Assembly (NCBI GenBank): GCA_903830285.1
Contig: CAIKTE010000035.1
Coordinates: forward strand, 1 to 44,815
Direction: 5' to 3'
Length of the DNA: 44,815 bases
Origin: an uncultured Chitinophagaceae bacterium
Lineage (GTDB): Bacteria; Bacteroidota; Bacteroidia; Chitinophagales; Chitinophagaceae
The notes below the pieces were generated by a model, which was given only the letters and a program-made list of their open reading frames with translations, did not search any database and was not told where the DNA came from. The translations under genes and the position numbers were made by a program. Positions 24,570 to 33,981 of the stretch are shown piece after piece. Position 1 is the stretch's first letter, and each line of letters begins with the position of its first letter.

Positions 24570-24875
24570 ATGTTAGCAGTAGTAAAAATCGCAGGTCAAC
24601 AATTTAAAGTACAAACAGGAGATAGTTTGTATGTACCTCACATAGAGGGAAATAACGGTGACAAAGTTGAATTCAACGAAGTGTTGCTTGTAGACAATGA
24701 CGGAAAAATTTCTATCGGCAGCGATATCAAAGCTATCGTTAAGGCAGAAATTGTATCCGCACTTGTACAAGGTGATAAAGTGATCGCTTTTAAAATGAAA
24801 AGAAGAAAAGGTTTCCGCAAGAAACATGGTCATAGAACTCACTATACCCGTATCAAAATTGAAAGCATCGCTTAA
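24570..24875 (+). CDS. rplU: 50S ribosomal protein L21
   Basis: The 101-residue protein begins MLAVVKIAGQQFKVQTGDSL and ends with the basic RRKGFRKKHGHRTHYTRIKI, both diagnostic for L21, which binds 23S rRNA. rpmA follows after 82 bases of A/T-rich sequence with a loose inverted repeat of the TAAAAACGAAA type. Standard length. Confidence 0.98.
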   Translation: MLAVVKIAGQQFKVQTGDSLYVPHIEGNNGDKVEFNEVLLVDNDGKISIGSDIKAIVKAEIVSALVQGDKVIAFKMKRRKGFRKKHGHRTHYTRIKIESIA

Positions 24876-24957
24876 TTAAAAACTGATGATTAAAAACGAA
24901 AGATTAAAGTGATGCTCATTTTAGTTTCTCGTTTTTAGTTTTTTAAAAAATAAAATC

Positions 24958-25224
24958 ATGGCACACAAAAAAGGTGAAGGCAGTGTAAAGAATGGTCGCG
25001 ATTCAAACAGCAAACGTTTGGGCGTAAAAATTTTTGGTGGACAACCTGCAATATCAGGAAACATCATCGTTCGTCAACGCGGAACTGAATATCATCCCGG
25101 CAAAAATGTTGGTGTTGGAAAAGATTTTACTCTCTTCGCATTAACAGATGGAGTTGTTGAATTTAAAAAAGGAAGGAACGACAGATCAACTGTTTCTGTG
25201 TTACCTGTTGAGCAAGCATCTTAA
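24958..25224 (+). CDS. rpmA: 50S ribosomal protein L27
   Basis: The 88-residue protein begins [20 protein letters not shown] and contains [21 protein letters not shown], typical of L27, whose N-terminus reaches the peptidyl-transferase centre. There is no N-terminal extension of the Firmicutes kind that needs cleavage. It follows rplU in the conserved order. Confidence 0.98.
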   Translation: MAHKKGEGSVKNGRDSNSKRLGVKIFGGQPAISGNIIVRQRGTEYHPGKNVGVGKDFTLFALTDGVVEFKKGRNDRSTVSVLPVEQAS

Positions 25225-25292
25225 AAAAAATTTTGTGGTTTAAAAAATGTTTATAATTTTATGGTATTAACTAACCATTAAATTTTAAAAAC

Positions 25293-25439
25293 ATGGCAAA
25301 AGCTGCAAAAAAAGCCGCTCCAAAAAAAGCTGCAAAGAAAGCTGCTCCTAAGAAAGCCGCTAAGAAAGCTGCTCCTAAAAAAGTTGCAAAGAAAGCTGCT
25401 CCTAAGAAAGCTGCTAAGAAAGCTGCTAAGAAGAAATAA
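25293..25439 (+). CDS. small Lys/Ala/Pro-rich histone-H1-like protein (48 residues)
   Basis: An ATG frame encodes 48 residues composed almost wholly of Ala, Lys and Pro, built from the repeated nine-residue phrase KKAAPKKAA with small variations. Such sequences resemble the C-terminal tail of histone H1 and bacterial Hc1-like proteins, which bind and compact DNA by charge. It is short enough to be missed by gene callers. It sits 68 bases after rpmA and has a strong terminator at 25462-25493. The DNA is repetitive too, so its length may vary between strains. Function is inferred from composition only. Confidence 0.85.
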   Translation: MAKAAKKAAPKKAAKKAAPKKAAKKAAPKKVAKKAAPKKAAKKAAKKK

Positions 25440-25461
25440 TCTTCGAAGTAAAATAGATCTT

Positions 25462-25493
25462 AAAGTCTCGGAAATTTCCGGGACTTTTTTTTT
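25462..25493 (+). terminator. intrinsic terminator after the histone-like gene
   Basis: AAAGTCTCGGAAA pairs with TTTCCGGGACTTT (12-13 bp, one G-T), followed by a run of T. Confidence 0.9.
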
Positions 25494-25526
25494 ACTTCAA
25501 TCCCAACAGATAATTACATTTGATTT

Positions 25527-27203
25527 ATGGACAACAATTCTATTGCCGATAATTTTTCTCTGCTCGCCAAACTGATGGACATTCATGGCGATAATAGCTT
25601 CAAATCGAAGTCATATTCGGTTGCTGCTTTTACGATCGAAAAGTTACCTACCGCTTTAACAGAATTACCCGCAGCCAAAATATTTTCCATCAAAGGGATT
25701 GGTGATGCCATTGGCAAAAAGATCATTGAACAAATTGAAACCGGACAACTTTCCGCACTAAATGAATACCTGCAAAAGACTCCTCCTGGGATCCTTGAAA
25801 TGCTTGCTATTAAAGGGATCGGGCCGAAAAAGATTGCAACCATCTGGAAGGAATTGGAGATAGAAACCTTAGGAGAACTTCTATATGCCTGTAATGAGAA
25901 CAGATTAACATTATACAAAGGCTTCGGTGAAAAAACACAACAGAACATTAAAGAGTCCATCGAATTTTATATGGGCAGCCTGGGTAGTTTTTTATACCAG
26001 CAAATAGAATCTTATGCAACAGTGATAGATGAAAAATTAAAAAAAGAATTTGCTCTTGATCAATTTATTTTAACGGGAGAATTAAGAAGACAATTAGCTG
26101 TCATTGAAAAAATTGAATGGGTCACTACAACATCACTCAGCAACTTAAAAACATTTTTTATTGCGAATGATTTTATAATAAAAGAAGAAGCAGATTCTTA
26201 CATTTCTTTCAAAGGAAAAGAGAATATTACAGTTGGTTTTTTTTGTTGTGATGCAGCAAATATTTTCAGCAAATTATTTACTTCAAGTTGCAGTGAAACG
26301 TTTTTGTCTGCATGGAAATCGGCAACAAATTGGGAGGCCGGTTTTTCTTACAAAACCGAAGAAGAAATATTTTTTGCCCAAAAAATTGACTTTATTCCGC
26401 CTTTTCGGAGAGAAACTGAAAAAAATATTATCCACGAAAAATCGGGTTTATTAACAATCCCGATTCAAACAAATGATATCAAATCTATCATTCATTCGCA
26501 TAGTAAATGGAGTGATGGAAATAATACAATCGAAGAAATGATTGTTGCTGCAATAAAAAAAGGTTTAGAATATTTAGTGATTAGTGATCATAGTAAATCT
26601 GCATTTTATGCAAATGGTTTAAGAGAAGATCGCATCATTGCACAACATCAGCAAATTGATGAACTCAATAAAAAATATTCTGGCTTCAGAATTTTTAAAA
26701 GTATAGAAAGCGATATTTTGAATGATGGTAACCTGGATTATGATGATGAAATTTTATCAAGCTTCGATCTCATTATTGCATCGATTCATTCCAATTTAAA
26801 GATGAATGAAGAAAAAGCGATGATGCGTTTAATGAATGCGATTGAGAATCCTTACACAACAATTCTGGGACATATGACGGGCCGTTTATTATTAAGCCGC
26901 AATGGTTATCCAGTTGATCATAAAAGGATCATTGAAGCCTGTGCCGCCAATGATGTGGTGATTGAATTAAACGCCCATCCTAGACGTTTGGATATTGACT
27001 GGCGATGGATCGATTATGCTCTCGAAAAGAATGTTTTGATCAGTATTGACCCTGATGCACACAGTATTGAAGGTTTCGACGATTGCCGTTACGGTGTTTT
27101 GGTAGCCCAAAAGACAGGATTGATCAAAGAAAAGAACCTTAGCAGCTTCTCTTTAAAAGAATTTGAATCTTTTTTAGTTCAACAGCACAGCAAAAGAAAT
27201 TGA
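25527..27203 (+). CDS. PolX-type protein: HhH, degenerate polymerase and PHP domains
   Basis: The 558-residue protein has the order of bacterial PolX. Helix-hairpin-helix motifs lie near residues 48-64 (FSIKGIGDAIGKKI) and 92-107 (MLAIKGIGPKKIATIW), with KGFGEKTQQNI near 131. A palm-like region spans about 180-300, and a PHP domain from about 320 has IHSHSKWSDG, ISDHSKS, ESDIL, IASIHSN, GHMTGR and DPDAHS. The PHP metal ligands look intact, as for a 3'-5' exonuclease or AP endonuclease. The palm is abnormal: the GSxRR block is GELRR, and the following DxD is replaced by KIE. A TACATTTG box lies only 4 bases before the ATG. Probably a repair nuclease. Confidence 0.9.
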   Translation: MDNNSIADNFSLLAKLMDIHGDNSFKSKSYSVAAFTIEKLPTALTELPAAKIFSIKGIGDAIGKKIIEQIETGQLSALNEYLQKTPPGILEMLAIKGIGPKKIATIWKELEIETLGELLYACNENRLTLYKGFGEKTQQNIKESIEFYMGSLGSFLYQQIESYATVIDEKLKKEFALDQFILTGELRRQLAVIEKIEWVTTTSLSNLKTFFIANDFIIKEEADSYISFKGKENITVGFFCCDAANIFSKLFTSSCSETFLSAWKSATNWEAGFSYKTEEEIFFAQKIDFIPPFRRETEKNIIHEKSGLLTIPIQTNDIKSIIHSHSKWSDGNNTIEEMIVAAIKKGLEYLVISDHSKSAFYANGLREDRIIAQHQQIDELNKKYSGFRIFKSIESDILNDGNLDYDDEILSSFDLIIASIHSNLKMNEEKAMMRLMNAIENPYTTILGHMTGRLLLSRNGYPVDHKRIIEACAANDVVIELNAHPRRLDIDWRWIDYALEKNVLISIDPDAHSIEGFDDCRYGVLVAQKTGLIKEKNLSSFSLKEFESFLVQQHSKRN

Positions 27204-27349
27204 TAAGCATCAAATCATGCTTTGTAGCAAGCAATGCTCTAAAATAATATTTACGCTTCGCCTCATTAAGTCATAGGGAACAAGTATATAAGCCGAATTT
27301 GTTGGGTCACAATATTCGATCATCTCAATTAGTCGGTGACAGAATAATG

Positions 27350-30300
27350 CTAGCTTAATGGTAATTCAACAAAGAAAGTGGTCCCTTTTCCTGCTTCAGT
27401 TTCAAACCAGATACTGCCATTTGCTTTTTCAACAATCCCTTTGCAAATAGCCAATCCTAAACCTGTTCCGGAAGATTTGGTGGTGAAGTTGGGTGTGAAT
27501 ATTTTTTGCTGCATGTTTGCAGCAATCCCATGGCCGTTATCTTTTATAGATATCCTCGCAAAACCATTTATCATCTCTTGCTTCACTTGTATGATTGCAT
27601 TTTCATTTTCTTCGGTTGCTTCAATTGCATTTTTAAGCAAATTGGTAAATAAACGATTGATCTGAATTTTATCAGCCATCAAATGATAGTTACCTTCTTG
27701 TTTTTCCAATTCTAGATGAAGATTACTGTTGGTGTGATATAAATTAAGTAAAGAGCTTAACATTTCACTGAGGTCAAATTCTTCCAAGCGCACATTGCTG
27801 ATATTAGCAAATTGAGAAAAATCGCCTGCGATCTTGGAAAGCTGATCAATCTGTTCCACTAATGTTTTAGCAACATTCTGTGATAACTCTTTCACATTAT
27901 CGGCACCTCCGTCAATGGCCCGTTGCAAATACTGAATACTCAATTTCATGGGCGTTAGCGGGTTCTTAATTTCATGTGCTACCTGTCTCGCCATTTCACG
28001 CCAGGCTCCTTCCCTTTCGCTCTGTGCCAATGCAATTGCGCTTTCCTCTAATTTCTTTACCATTTTATTATACTCATTTACCAGCACACTAATTTCATCG
28101 TTTCCTTTCCAGTCGATCACTTCATTCACTTTTCCGAAACTGATCTGTTTCATTTTATCTCCGATCAAACTAAAGGTCGAGGTAATTCTATTCGTCACTA
28201 AAAATGCAAATGCGCCTGCTATCAAAAAAGTAAAGGCATTCAGATTGATCAGTGCTGCCAGAAAACCTGATATTTCCTGATTCAACTCTGCTTCTGAATT
28301 TAAATAAGGTATATTCAAATAAGCATAAGTATTTCCATCTTCATCAGTTACCGGTGTATAAATACTCAGATAAGTCAATTTTCCGATCTTTTCCTGCTGG
28401 ACCAATCTTGTCATATTGTTTTTCGACAATTGCCAATAGGCAACAGGATCCATTTTATTACTTAGTAAATGTTTGTTGTAGATATAAGGTTGTGTAGAAA
28501 CTTTTAATGTTCCAGACAAATCGAAAAAGTTTACATCTACACTATGTACTTCTGAAATTTCGGAGATCGCCTTTTCAATATAATTATTCAGATCAGCATC
28601 ATTCACATTCATCACATTCTGATTAATATACTGAGAACGAAATCTGTTCTCCACTTCAGCTGTCATTACCTGCAAGGATTTCAATAATCTATCCTCATTG
28701 CTTTTATTGAAACGAATGATAAAAAATGCGATCGTGGCGACGCCGATGACCAGAAAAGAAAAAATGCTGATGAAAATAATGGTGGCATGTATCTGTGAGC
28801 GGATATTCAATTGCAGCAATTGCCTGATTGCAGGCCATTTGAATCTTGCCTGCAAGAAATAGTTGATCGCCCAGAATAAGAATATAACGACTAAGAGAAT
28901 ACTGAATAAATAAGCGAATAATGCTACAGATTCGAGAAACATATCATTCTTTTTTGCGATCAACACCTGTTTGCCATTAGTCGCATTATACCAAAGCTCA
29001 TCGTAGGTACCATTATTTCTGCGTTCAAATTCGGCATTGGAGAAATTCTTCTTATTGAACTGAATGGGAAAATTATAGTCATTGAATTTATTGACTATTT
29101 TACCGTTGCTGTATACGGCATACGTATAATCGGTATTCAGATCGACAGATATATCCTGTGTTTGCTTGAACAATTCGGGAAACAATGCTTCACTCACATA
29201 TTTTTTAGGCTTCACAACAACAAACAAATATCCATCAGAGTCAGCCTGTTTGATCTGTTTTTCATAAATATATCCGGATGACCCTCCTGCATTCTCATAA
29301 CTGTATAAACCGGGAATTGTTGTTATTTTTCCTTGCGTAAGGATCAGTGTTTTAATAGTGGAATACTTAGCAGAATCATCATTAAATAAAGGATGGAATA
29401 CACTATCGTAGGTATATATCCTTGTATCATATTTGTTGAGATAACCGGAAAAATTCTGGTCGGTCAGGCTGTCTTTAATAAATTTATTGCTGTACTCTGT
29501 TTTAAACCTATAAAAATTATCAGTTAAGAATTGATCACTAAAATTAGTAGCAGCTATATTCAATAGACTTTCTCCTGAAGGATCGGATTGCAATGCCAAT
29601 CTTTCAGCAATTCTTTTTCGTTGTTCTATTTCTACGGTCTTGTTTTCATAGATAACAACAGCCGTAATAGAAACAGCAAAGAACATCACCCAGAAGATAA
29701 AAAATCTGGATTGGAGTATTGAAACCCCGATATCATTTTTCCTTAAGTAAAGAATGCCAGTATACAAAAGCAGCCATATCAATACTATGATATTGGGTAT
29801 AGTGGAAGGTTTGCCGATATTGAAACTCAGAAAAACAAGGCCTGTTACAGCTACAGTCAGTAACTGTTGAAAAAGACTAATATTTGAATATATTACTGAT
29901 TTCAGCAGAATATGCGATAGATTATAAAATATCAACACCAATAAACCAAGAATGCCGAAACTGATGATACTATAAATATTGAGACTGAAAAAATCAGTTA
30001 CATCAAAAGATATTTTAGAATCGATCACCAAACTTCTTATCACTCCTACCATTACAAAACAAATAATAACAAGTACTGCAAGATTGATAAATGTAAATAT
30101 CCTTCCCTTTTTTGCAGTAGTCTCATTGCTGTTTGTATCCTGATGAGATTTATAAAAACTCACTAACCAGAATAAAATCAGTGAATTGATCAGAAGATCC
30201 CCTAATGACGGATGCAGAAAATTTGAGGCATATATCGCGGGGTCAAATAATGCAATCCTGCTGAAATCAAATGGAAAGGGAATGGAATAAGTTATCAATC

Positions 30301-31081
30301 TGATTAATAGAGTTAACAAAACCAAGAGGCCAAATCCTTCTTTGATTTTTTTTTCGGATGATACATCTGTTGCTATAACATGTAAATAGAAAAATAAAAA
30401 AAGAATGGCAAAGGTTCTAAGCAAAATAGTAAAGATGTCATAGTCTGCTATATACTTCTCATCCTTCAATTTTATTTTAAAAAGATCTTTTCCATCAATA
30501 CTGTGTACATGAAAAGCAGTACTGTCCGAACTGATAGCATACTGGTCATCGAGAGCGGGAAAGCCTTCAAAATCAGAGATCAGATATTTATTCTCTATAA
30601 AATAATCCCATTTTACCGGCAGTAGTGCAACAACAAAAAATGACTGCCCTTTTAAATGGATCGTTTTTTTTATAAGTTCAAAACTACCATTTTGATGTTT
30701 TAAAAAATAGTTTCCGTCTTTTCGCTGGATATCTTCCGGATCCGTATAATATTGATTACTGTTCCAGAATAAAAGAGAAGGGGTTTCAGAACTCGTATTC
30801 TCGTAAATAAATAAGCCAAATGATTCCTTTGCCAGTTTATTTTTGGCAGGATTGTTTTCTATGTCTTTCAGCAAAGAAGAAAGCAAACCCGTATCTGCAA
30901 GAATAAAGGCAACCCTTTCTTCCTTTTGATTGAGTTGCTGTTCTAATTTATTCTGAACCTGCTGAGGAGAAGAAATATAGTCCCGGTAATTGGACACGAT
31001 AAAAGAAAGCGTGTACAGCCAAGCGGCGGTAATGATCAGATATCCATGCTTGTAAGCGGCAGATCGTATCGTTGTGGTCAA
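27350..31081 (-). CDS. large membrane sensor histidine kinase, NtrY-like core
   Basis: The 1243-residue protein starts with several membrane segments, including a cluster from about residue 220 to 490, then an outside region (about 500-735), two more segments around 740 and 790, a second outside region, and a segment near 930. A HAMP-like region follows, then the H box VAHEIKNPLTPMKLS (about 1030), N box NLLKNAIEATEE (about 1147) and G boxes DNGHGIAA and GTGLGLAICKG. The H box with KNPLTPMKLSIQ resembles NtrY kinases. No response regulator is encoded in the window. Its start overlaps the end of mazG by 4 bases, so both are co-translated. Confidence 0.93.
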   Translation of the reverse strand: MTTTIRSAAYKHGYLIITAAWLYTLSFIVSNYRDYISSPQQVQNKLEQQLNQKEERVAFILADTGLLSSLLKDIENNPAKNKLAKESFGLFIYENTSSETPSLLFWNSNQYYTDPEDIQRKDGNYFLKHQNGSFELIKKTIHLKGQSFFVVALLPVKWDYFIENKYLISDFEGFPALDDQYAISSDSTAFHVHSIDGKDLFKIKLKDEKYIADYDIFTILLRTFAILFLFFYLHVIATDVSSEKKIKEGFGLLVLLTLLIRLITYSIPFPFDFSRIALFDPAIYASNFLHPSLGDLLINSLILFWLVSFYKSHQDTNSNETTAKKGRIFTFINLAVLVIICFVMVGVIRSLVIDSKISFDVTDFFSLNIYSIISFGILGLLVLIFYNLSHILLKSVIYSNISLFQQLLTVAVTGLVFLSFNIGKPSTIPNIIVLIWLLLYTGILYLRKNDIGVSILQSRFFIFWVMFFAVSITAVVIYENKTVEIEQRKRIAERLALQSDPSGESLLNIAATNFSDQFLTDNFYRFKTEYSNKFIKDSLTDQNFSGYLNKYDTRIYTYDSVFHPLFNDDSAKYSTIKTLILTQGKITTIPGLYSYENAGGSSGYIYEKQIKQADSDGYLFVVVKPKKYVSEALFPELFKQTQDISVDLNTDYTYAVYSNGKIVNKFNDYNFPIQFNKKNFSNAEFERRNNGTYDELWYNATNGKQVLIAKKNDMFLESVALFAYLFSILLVVIFLFWAINYFLQARFKWPAIRQLLQLNIRSQIHATIIFISIFSFLVIGVATIAFFIIRFNKSNEDRLLKSLQVMTAEVENRFRSQYINQNVMNVNDADLNNYIEKAISEISEVHSVDVNFFDLSGTLKVSTQPYIYNKHLLSNKMDPVAYWQLSKNNMTRLVQQEKIGKLTYLSIYTPVTDEDGNTYAYLNIPYLNSEAELNQEISGFLAALINLNAFTFLIAGAFAFLVTNRITSTFSLIGDKMKQISFGKVNEVIDWKGNDEISVLVNEYNKMVKKLEESAIALAQSEREGAWREMARQVAHEIKNPLTPMKLSIQYLQRAIDGGADNVKELSQNVAKTLVEQIDQLSKIAGDFSQFANISNVRLEEFDLSEMLSSLLNLYHTNSNLHLELEKQEGNYHLMADKIQINRLFTNLLKNAIEATEENENAIIQVKQEMINGFARISIKDNGHGIAANMQQKIFTPNFTTKSSGTGLGLAICKGIVEKANGSIWFETEAGKGTTFFVELPLS

Positions 31082-31854
31082 GTATTGATAGTTTGCTTTT
31101 TCACAGTATTCCAGATAGCATCCATTTCCTCTAAATTCATTTCGGTTAAATTTTTACCGCTCGCTGTTGCGATGGATTCCATTTGCTGAAAACGGCTGAT
31201 AAATTTTTTATTGGTCTTTTCTAAAACCCCCTCTGCATCAACTTGCAAAAACCGTGCATAATTAATTAAACTGAACAGCACATCACCAAATTCTTCTTCA
31301 ATATGTTCTTGATCTTTTTCAGATATGGCTTCCTGTAATTCATTCATCTCTTCTTCTACTTTTTTCCACACATCTTCTTTATTTTCCCATTCAAAGCCAA
31401 CTTGCTTTGCTTTTTCCTGTATTCTGGTCGCTTTTACAACAGCCGGCAAAGAAGGCGGAACCCCACTTAACACACTTTTCTTTCCTTCTTTTATTTTAAT
31501 TCTTTCCCAGTTTCTTTTCACATCTTCCTCATCGCTTACTTTTATATCTCCATAAATATGCGGATGTCGAATAATGAGTTTTTCGCTAATTCCGTTGATC
31601 ACTTCCTCCAAGGTAAATTTCTCTTCTTCCACCCCAATCTTTGAATAGAATAAAATATGCAATAACAGATCGCCGAGTTCTTCCCGAATCCCTTTCCAGT
31701 CGTTATCAGATATGGCATCTGCAAGTTCATAGGTTTCTTCCAGCGTCATGGACCTGAGCGTATGAATGGTTTGTTTTTTATCCCATGGACATTTTTCGCG
31801 TAACTCATCCATGATCTTAACTAAACGAAGGAAACTATCTGCAGTCTTTTGCAT
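31078..31854 (-). CDS. mazG: nucleoside triphosphate pyrophosphohydrolase MazG
   Basis: The 258-residue protein has two MazG domains. The first has CPWDKKQTIHTLRSMTLEET (about 22-41), EELGDLLLHILFYSK and the acidic metal ligands; the second has ENKEDVWKKVEEEMNELQEA and EEFGDVLFSLINYARFL. MazG hydrolyses NTPs or dNTPs to NMP and pyrophosphate in the cytoplasm, cleaning the nucleotide pool and in some species lowering ppGpp. It is the middle gene of an operon: 2 bases after the DUF3667 gene and overlapping the kinase gene by 4 bases. Confidence 0.97.
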   Translation of the reverse strand: MQKTADSFLRLVKIMDELREKCPWDKKQTIHTLRSMTLEETYELADAISDNDWKGIREELGDLLLHILFYSKIGVEEEKFTLEEVINGISEKLIIRHPHIYGDIKVSDEEDVKRNWERIKIKEGKKSVLSGVPPSLPAVVKATRIQEKAKQVGFEWENKEDVWKKVEEEMNELQEAISEKDQEHIEEEFGDVLFSLINYARFLQVDAEGVLEKTNKKFISRFQQMESIATASGKNLTEMNLEEMDAIWNTVKKQTINT

Positions 31855-31856
31855 AA

Positions 31857-32906
31857 CTATCTAATTTGTTCTGATGCTGTGTTTAAAAAGAAGATCAATC
31901 CAATAAAAATAAAGATCAATAAAGTAATAAAGTTGAAAATGAAGTATTTGCTGATGGTTTTTATCCTGCTTTGCTTGTAAAAGTTGCGCATAGCCTTATA
32001 TTGATAAAACTGAACAACAAAAAACATAAAGCCTGCCAAAAATTTAAAGAACCCGAGTCCTGTCAAAGTCCCTACATAACTTAAGCAATATGAAAATAAC
32101 CAAAACATGTAGATCGCGATAAAGAGATGAATGATAAATATGGCATGGTCAATATATAAAAATTGTTTTCTTCTTATGTATAAAAGCCGCAACAGCATTG
32201 CGATCACCGGCAATAAAATGAACATCATTTTAGGGGCGCTGTGAATCAATTCATTAATCAATTTTTTGTAATAATCCTGGTCACCTGAACGAAGATTCTG
32301 ATTGATGCCAACTACTCTTCTTTTATACATTTTTTTAAAATAGCCATCTCTCCTGTTTTCAGGCATTCCCGCCTGAAGAGAATCATATTCTTTCACGGTT
32401 TTAGCTTGAAGTCCGTTAATCTTATCATCCGGAATATTTTTCTTTTTCGCAATCTTTAAACTATCCAATACTTTTACCACACTGTCTTTTAATTTTTTGT
32501 CGTTACTGTCTTCCGTAGTATCCATATTTAGATGTAACAGGTTTGTTTGCTTATCCTGTTTATCGAACTTTATTAATTCTTTATCATTCAGATGTATAAA
32601 AGAAAAAAATATCAAAAAGAATATAGCAGAAGTAAAGACATACATCCTGATAGGATGTAGATAGGTTGCACGTCTCCCTTTCAAATATTCTGTTGACAGG
32701 AAGCCCGGTTTAAATAAAAGGTCTTTCAGTGTTACAAAAAACTTTCCGTCAAAATGTGTGATGTCTTCAACAAAATGGTTCACTAAATGCAAGAAACCTT
32801 CTTTAGGTTCAATGTTCTCCTGACCACAAACATGACAATAACGGCCGTAAATAGCAGCTTTGCAATTGAGACAGATTTTCTCTTTTCTTTCCTTATTGTG
32901 AGACAC
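31857..32906 (-). CDS. DUF3667 membrane protein with zinc ribbon
   Basis: The 349-residue protein starts at a GTG (32906). The N-terminal zinc ribbon CLNCKAAIYGRYCHVCGQ (C12, C15, C24, C27) is followed by LVNHFVEDITHFDGKFFVTL and LLFKPGFLSTEYLKGRRATY, characteristic of DUF3667. One membrane segment follows (about 88-105), then a long polar region (about 110-220) and three or four C-terminal membrane segments. Function unknown; abundant in Bacteroidota. It is the first gene of the mazG-kinase operon. Confidence 0.9.
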   Translation of the reverse strand: MSHNKERKEKICLNCKAAIYGRYCHVCGQENIEPKEGFLHLVNHFVEDITHFDGKFFVTLKDLLFKPGFLSTEYLKGRRATYLHPIRMYVFTSAIFFLIFFSFIHLNDKELIKFDKQDKQTNLLHLNMDTTEDSNDKKLKDSVVKVLDSLKIAKKKNIPDDKINGLQAKTVKEYDSLQAGMPENRRDGYFKKMYKRRVVGINQNLRSGDQDYYKKLINELIHSAPKMMFILLPVIAMLLRLLYIRRKQFLYIDHAIFIIHLFIAIYMFWLFSYCLSYVGTLTGLGFFKFLAGFMFFVVQFYQYKAMRNFYKQSRIKTISKYFIFNFITLLIFIFIGLIFFLNTASEQIR

Positions 32907-33019
32907 CTTGTTAACGTTTGACTAAAAATACGCAACTCCCCGATTGCAACAGCAGCTTTGTGGATTCTATTTTTTGAATGTTGATAACCTTGCCGTTACT
33001 TTTGACAAAATCTTTACTC

Positions 33020-33847
33020 ATGAAGTTTTTATTCGTCATTAGCTCATTGGTTTCCAGCTCTTCAGTCTTCAGCCAGTATTACTATAATGATATCCTTGCC
33101 AATTACCAGAGTAACAAACAATATCAGCTGCTTGTATCCAATAAAATAAGGTCAGTTAAAGTATCCAGTTTTGATGCGGATAATAAGCCATCCGAAGGAT
33201 TTTCATTAGCACAGAAATTCAGCTCCGATAATAAAAAATTAATTACAACTTCGGCTCTAGATTCAAATGCTGCGTCAATTCTCACTACTTCTTATGAAAA
33301 CAATAGAGTGGCATCTACTTCAACCATTACAAAGGGAATTGAAACAAAAACAGAATATCTGTATGATGAAAATGAGCGATTACAAAAAATAAATTCAAGC
33401 AGTACAGACACATCCCTAAATAATCATGCCGCCGAATTGCATCTCTGGTTCTATAATGCAAAGAATCAGCCCGATTATATGCTGAAGATCAAAAATTCAA
33501 ATGATACTACCCGAATTGAATTTATCAACGATGAACATGGCAATTTAGTGGAAGAGCATTGGAAGAAAAAAAGCCTTTCACTCGAAACATATTATTACTA
33601 CTACAATGCTGATAATTTACTGACGGATATTGTTCGCTTCAATAAAAGGGTTCAAAAACTGCTGCCCGATTTTCTTTTTGAATATGACGATCAGGGCAGG
33701 GTCATACAAATGAAACAGGTACCAGCAGGAAACAGCAATTATCTTATCTGGAAATATATTTATAATGCAAAAGGTTTAAAACAAGAAGAGATCTGTCTGG
33801 ATAAACAAAAGCAGTTAGTGGGGAGAATTGAATACAACTACCAATAG
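33020..33847 (+). CDS. secreted YD/RHS-repeat-like protein
   Basis: From the ATG at 33020 the product is 275 residues with a signal peptide (MKFLFVISSLVSSSSVFSQ). The mature part has repeated tyrosine-rich strands such as EYLYDENERLQKI, YYYNADNLLTDIVRFN, FEYDDQGRVIQMKQ and KYIYNAKGLKQEE, resembling YD repeats of about 20-25 residues. Standalone proteins of this type occur widely in Bacteroidota with unknown role; there is no toxin domain at the C-terminus. An ATG at 32978 would add 14 residues ahead of the signal and is less likely. Single gene, divergent from the DUF3667 operon. Confidence 0.8.
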   Translation: MKFLFVISSLVSSSSVFSQYYYNDILANYQSNKQYQLLVSNKIRSVKVSSFDADNKPSEGFSLAQKFSSDNKKLITTSALDSNAASILTTSYENNRVASTSTITKGIETKTEYLYDENERLQKINSSSTDTSLNNHAAELHLWFYNAKNQPDYMLKIKNSNDTTRIEFINDEHGNLVEEHWKKKSLSLETYYYYYNADNLLTDIVRFNKRVQKLLPDFLFEYDDQGRVIQMKQVPAGNSNYLIWKYIYNAKGLKQEEICLDKQKQLVGRIEYNYQ

Positions 33848-33981
33848 TTATACACGTTGAGACCTAAAAGAAATAATAATTAATTTTATCCAATAACTTA
33901 GGCTAAATTATAAACAGCATAATGCAGCTACTGATCGAATTTAAAGATTGAGAGTGAATGCTGTTATAATATGATAAATTT

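Noticed and set aside
27204-27349. Possible small gene or RNA between polX and the kinase gene
   Set aside because: No frame, promoter or stable fold stands out in these 146 bases.
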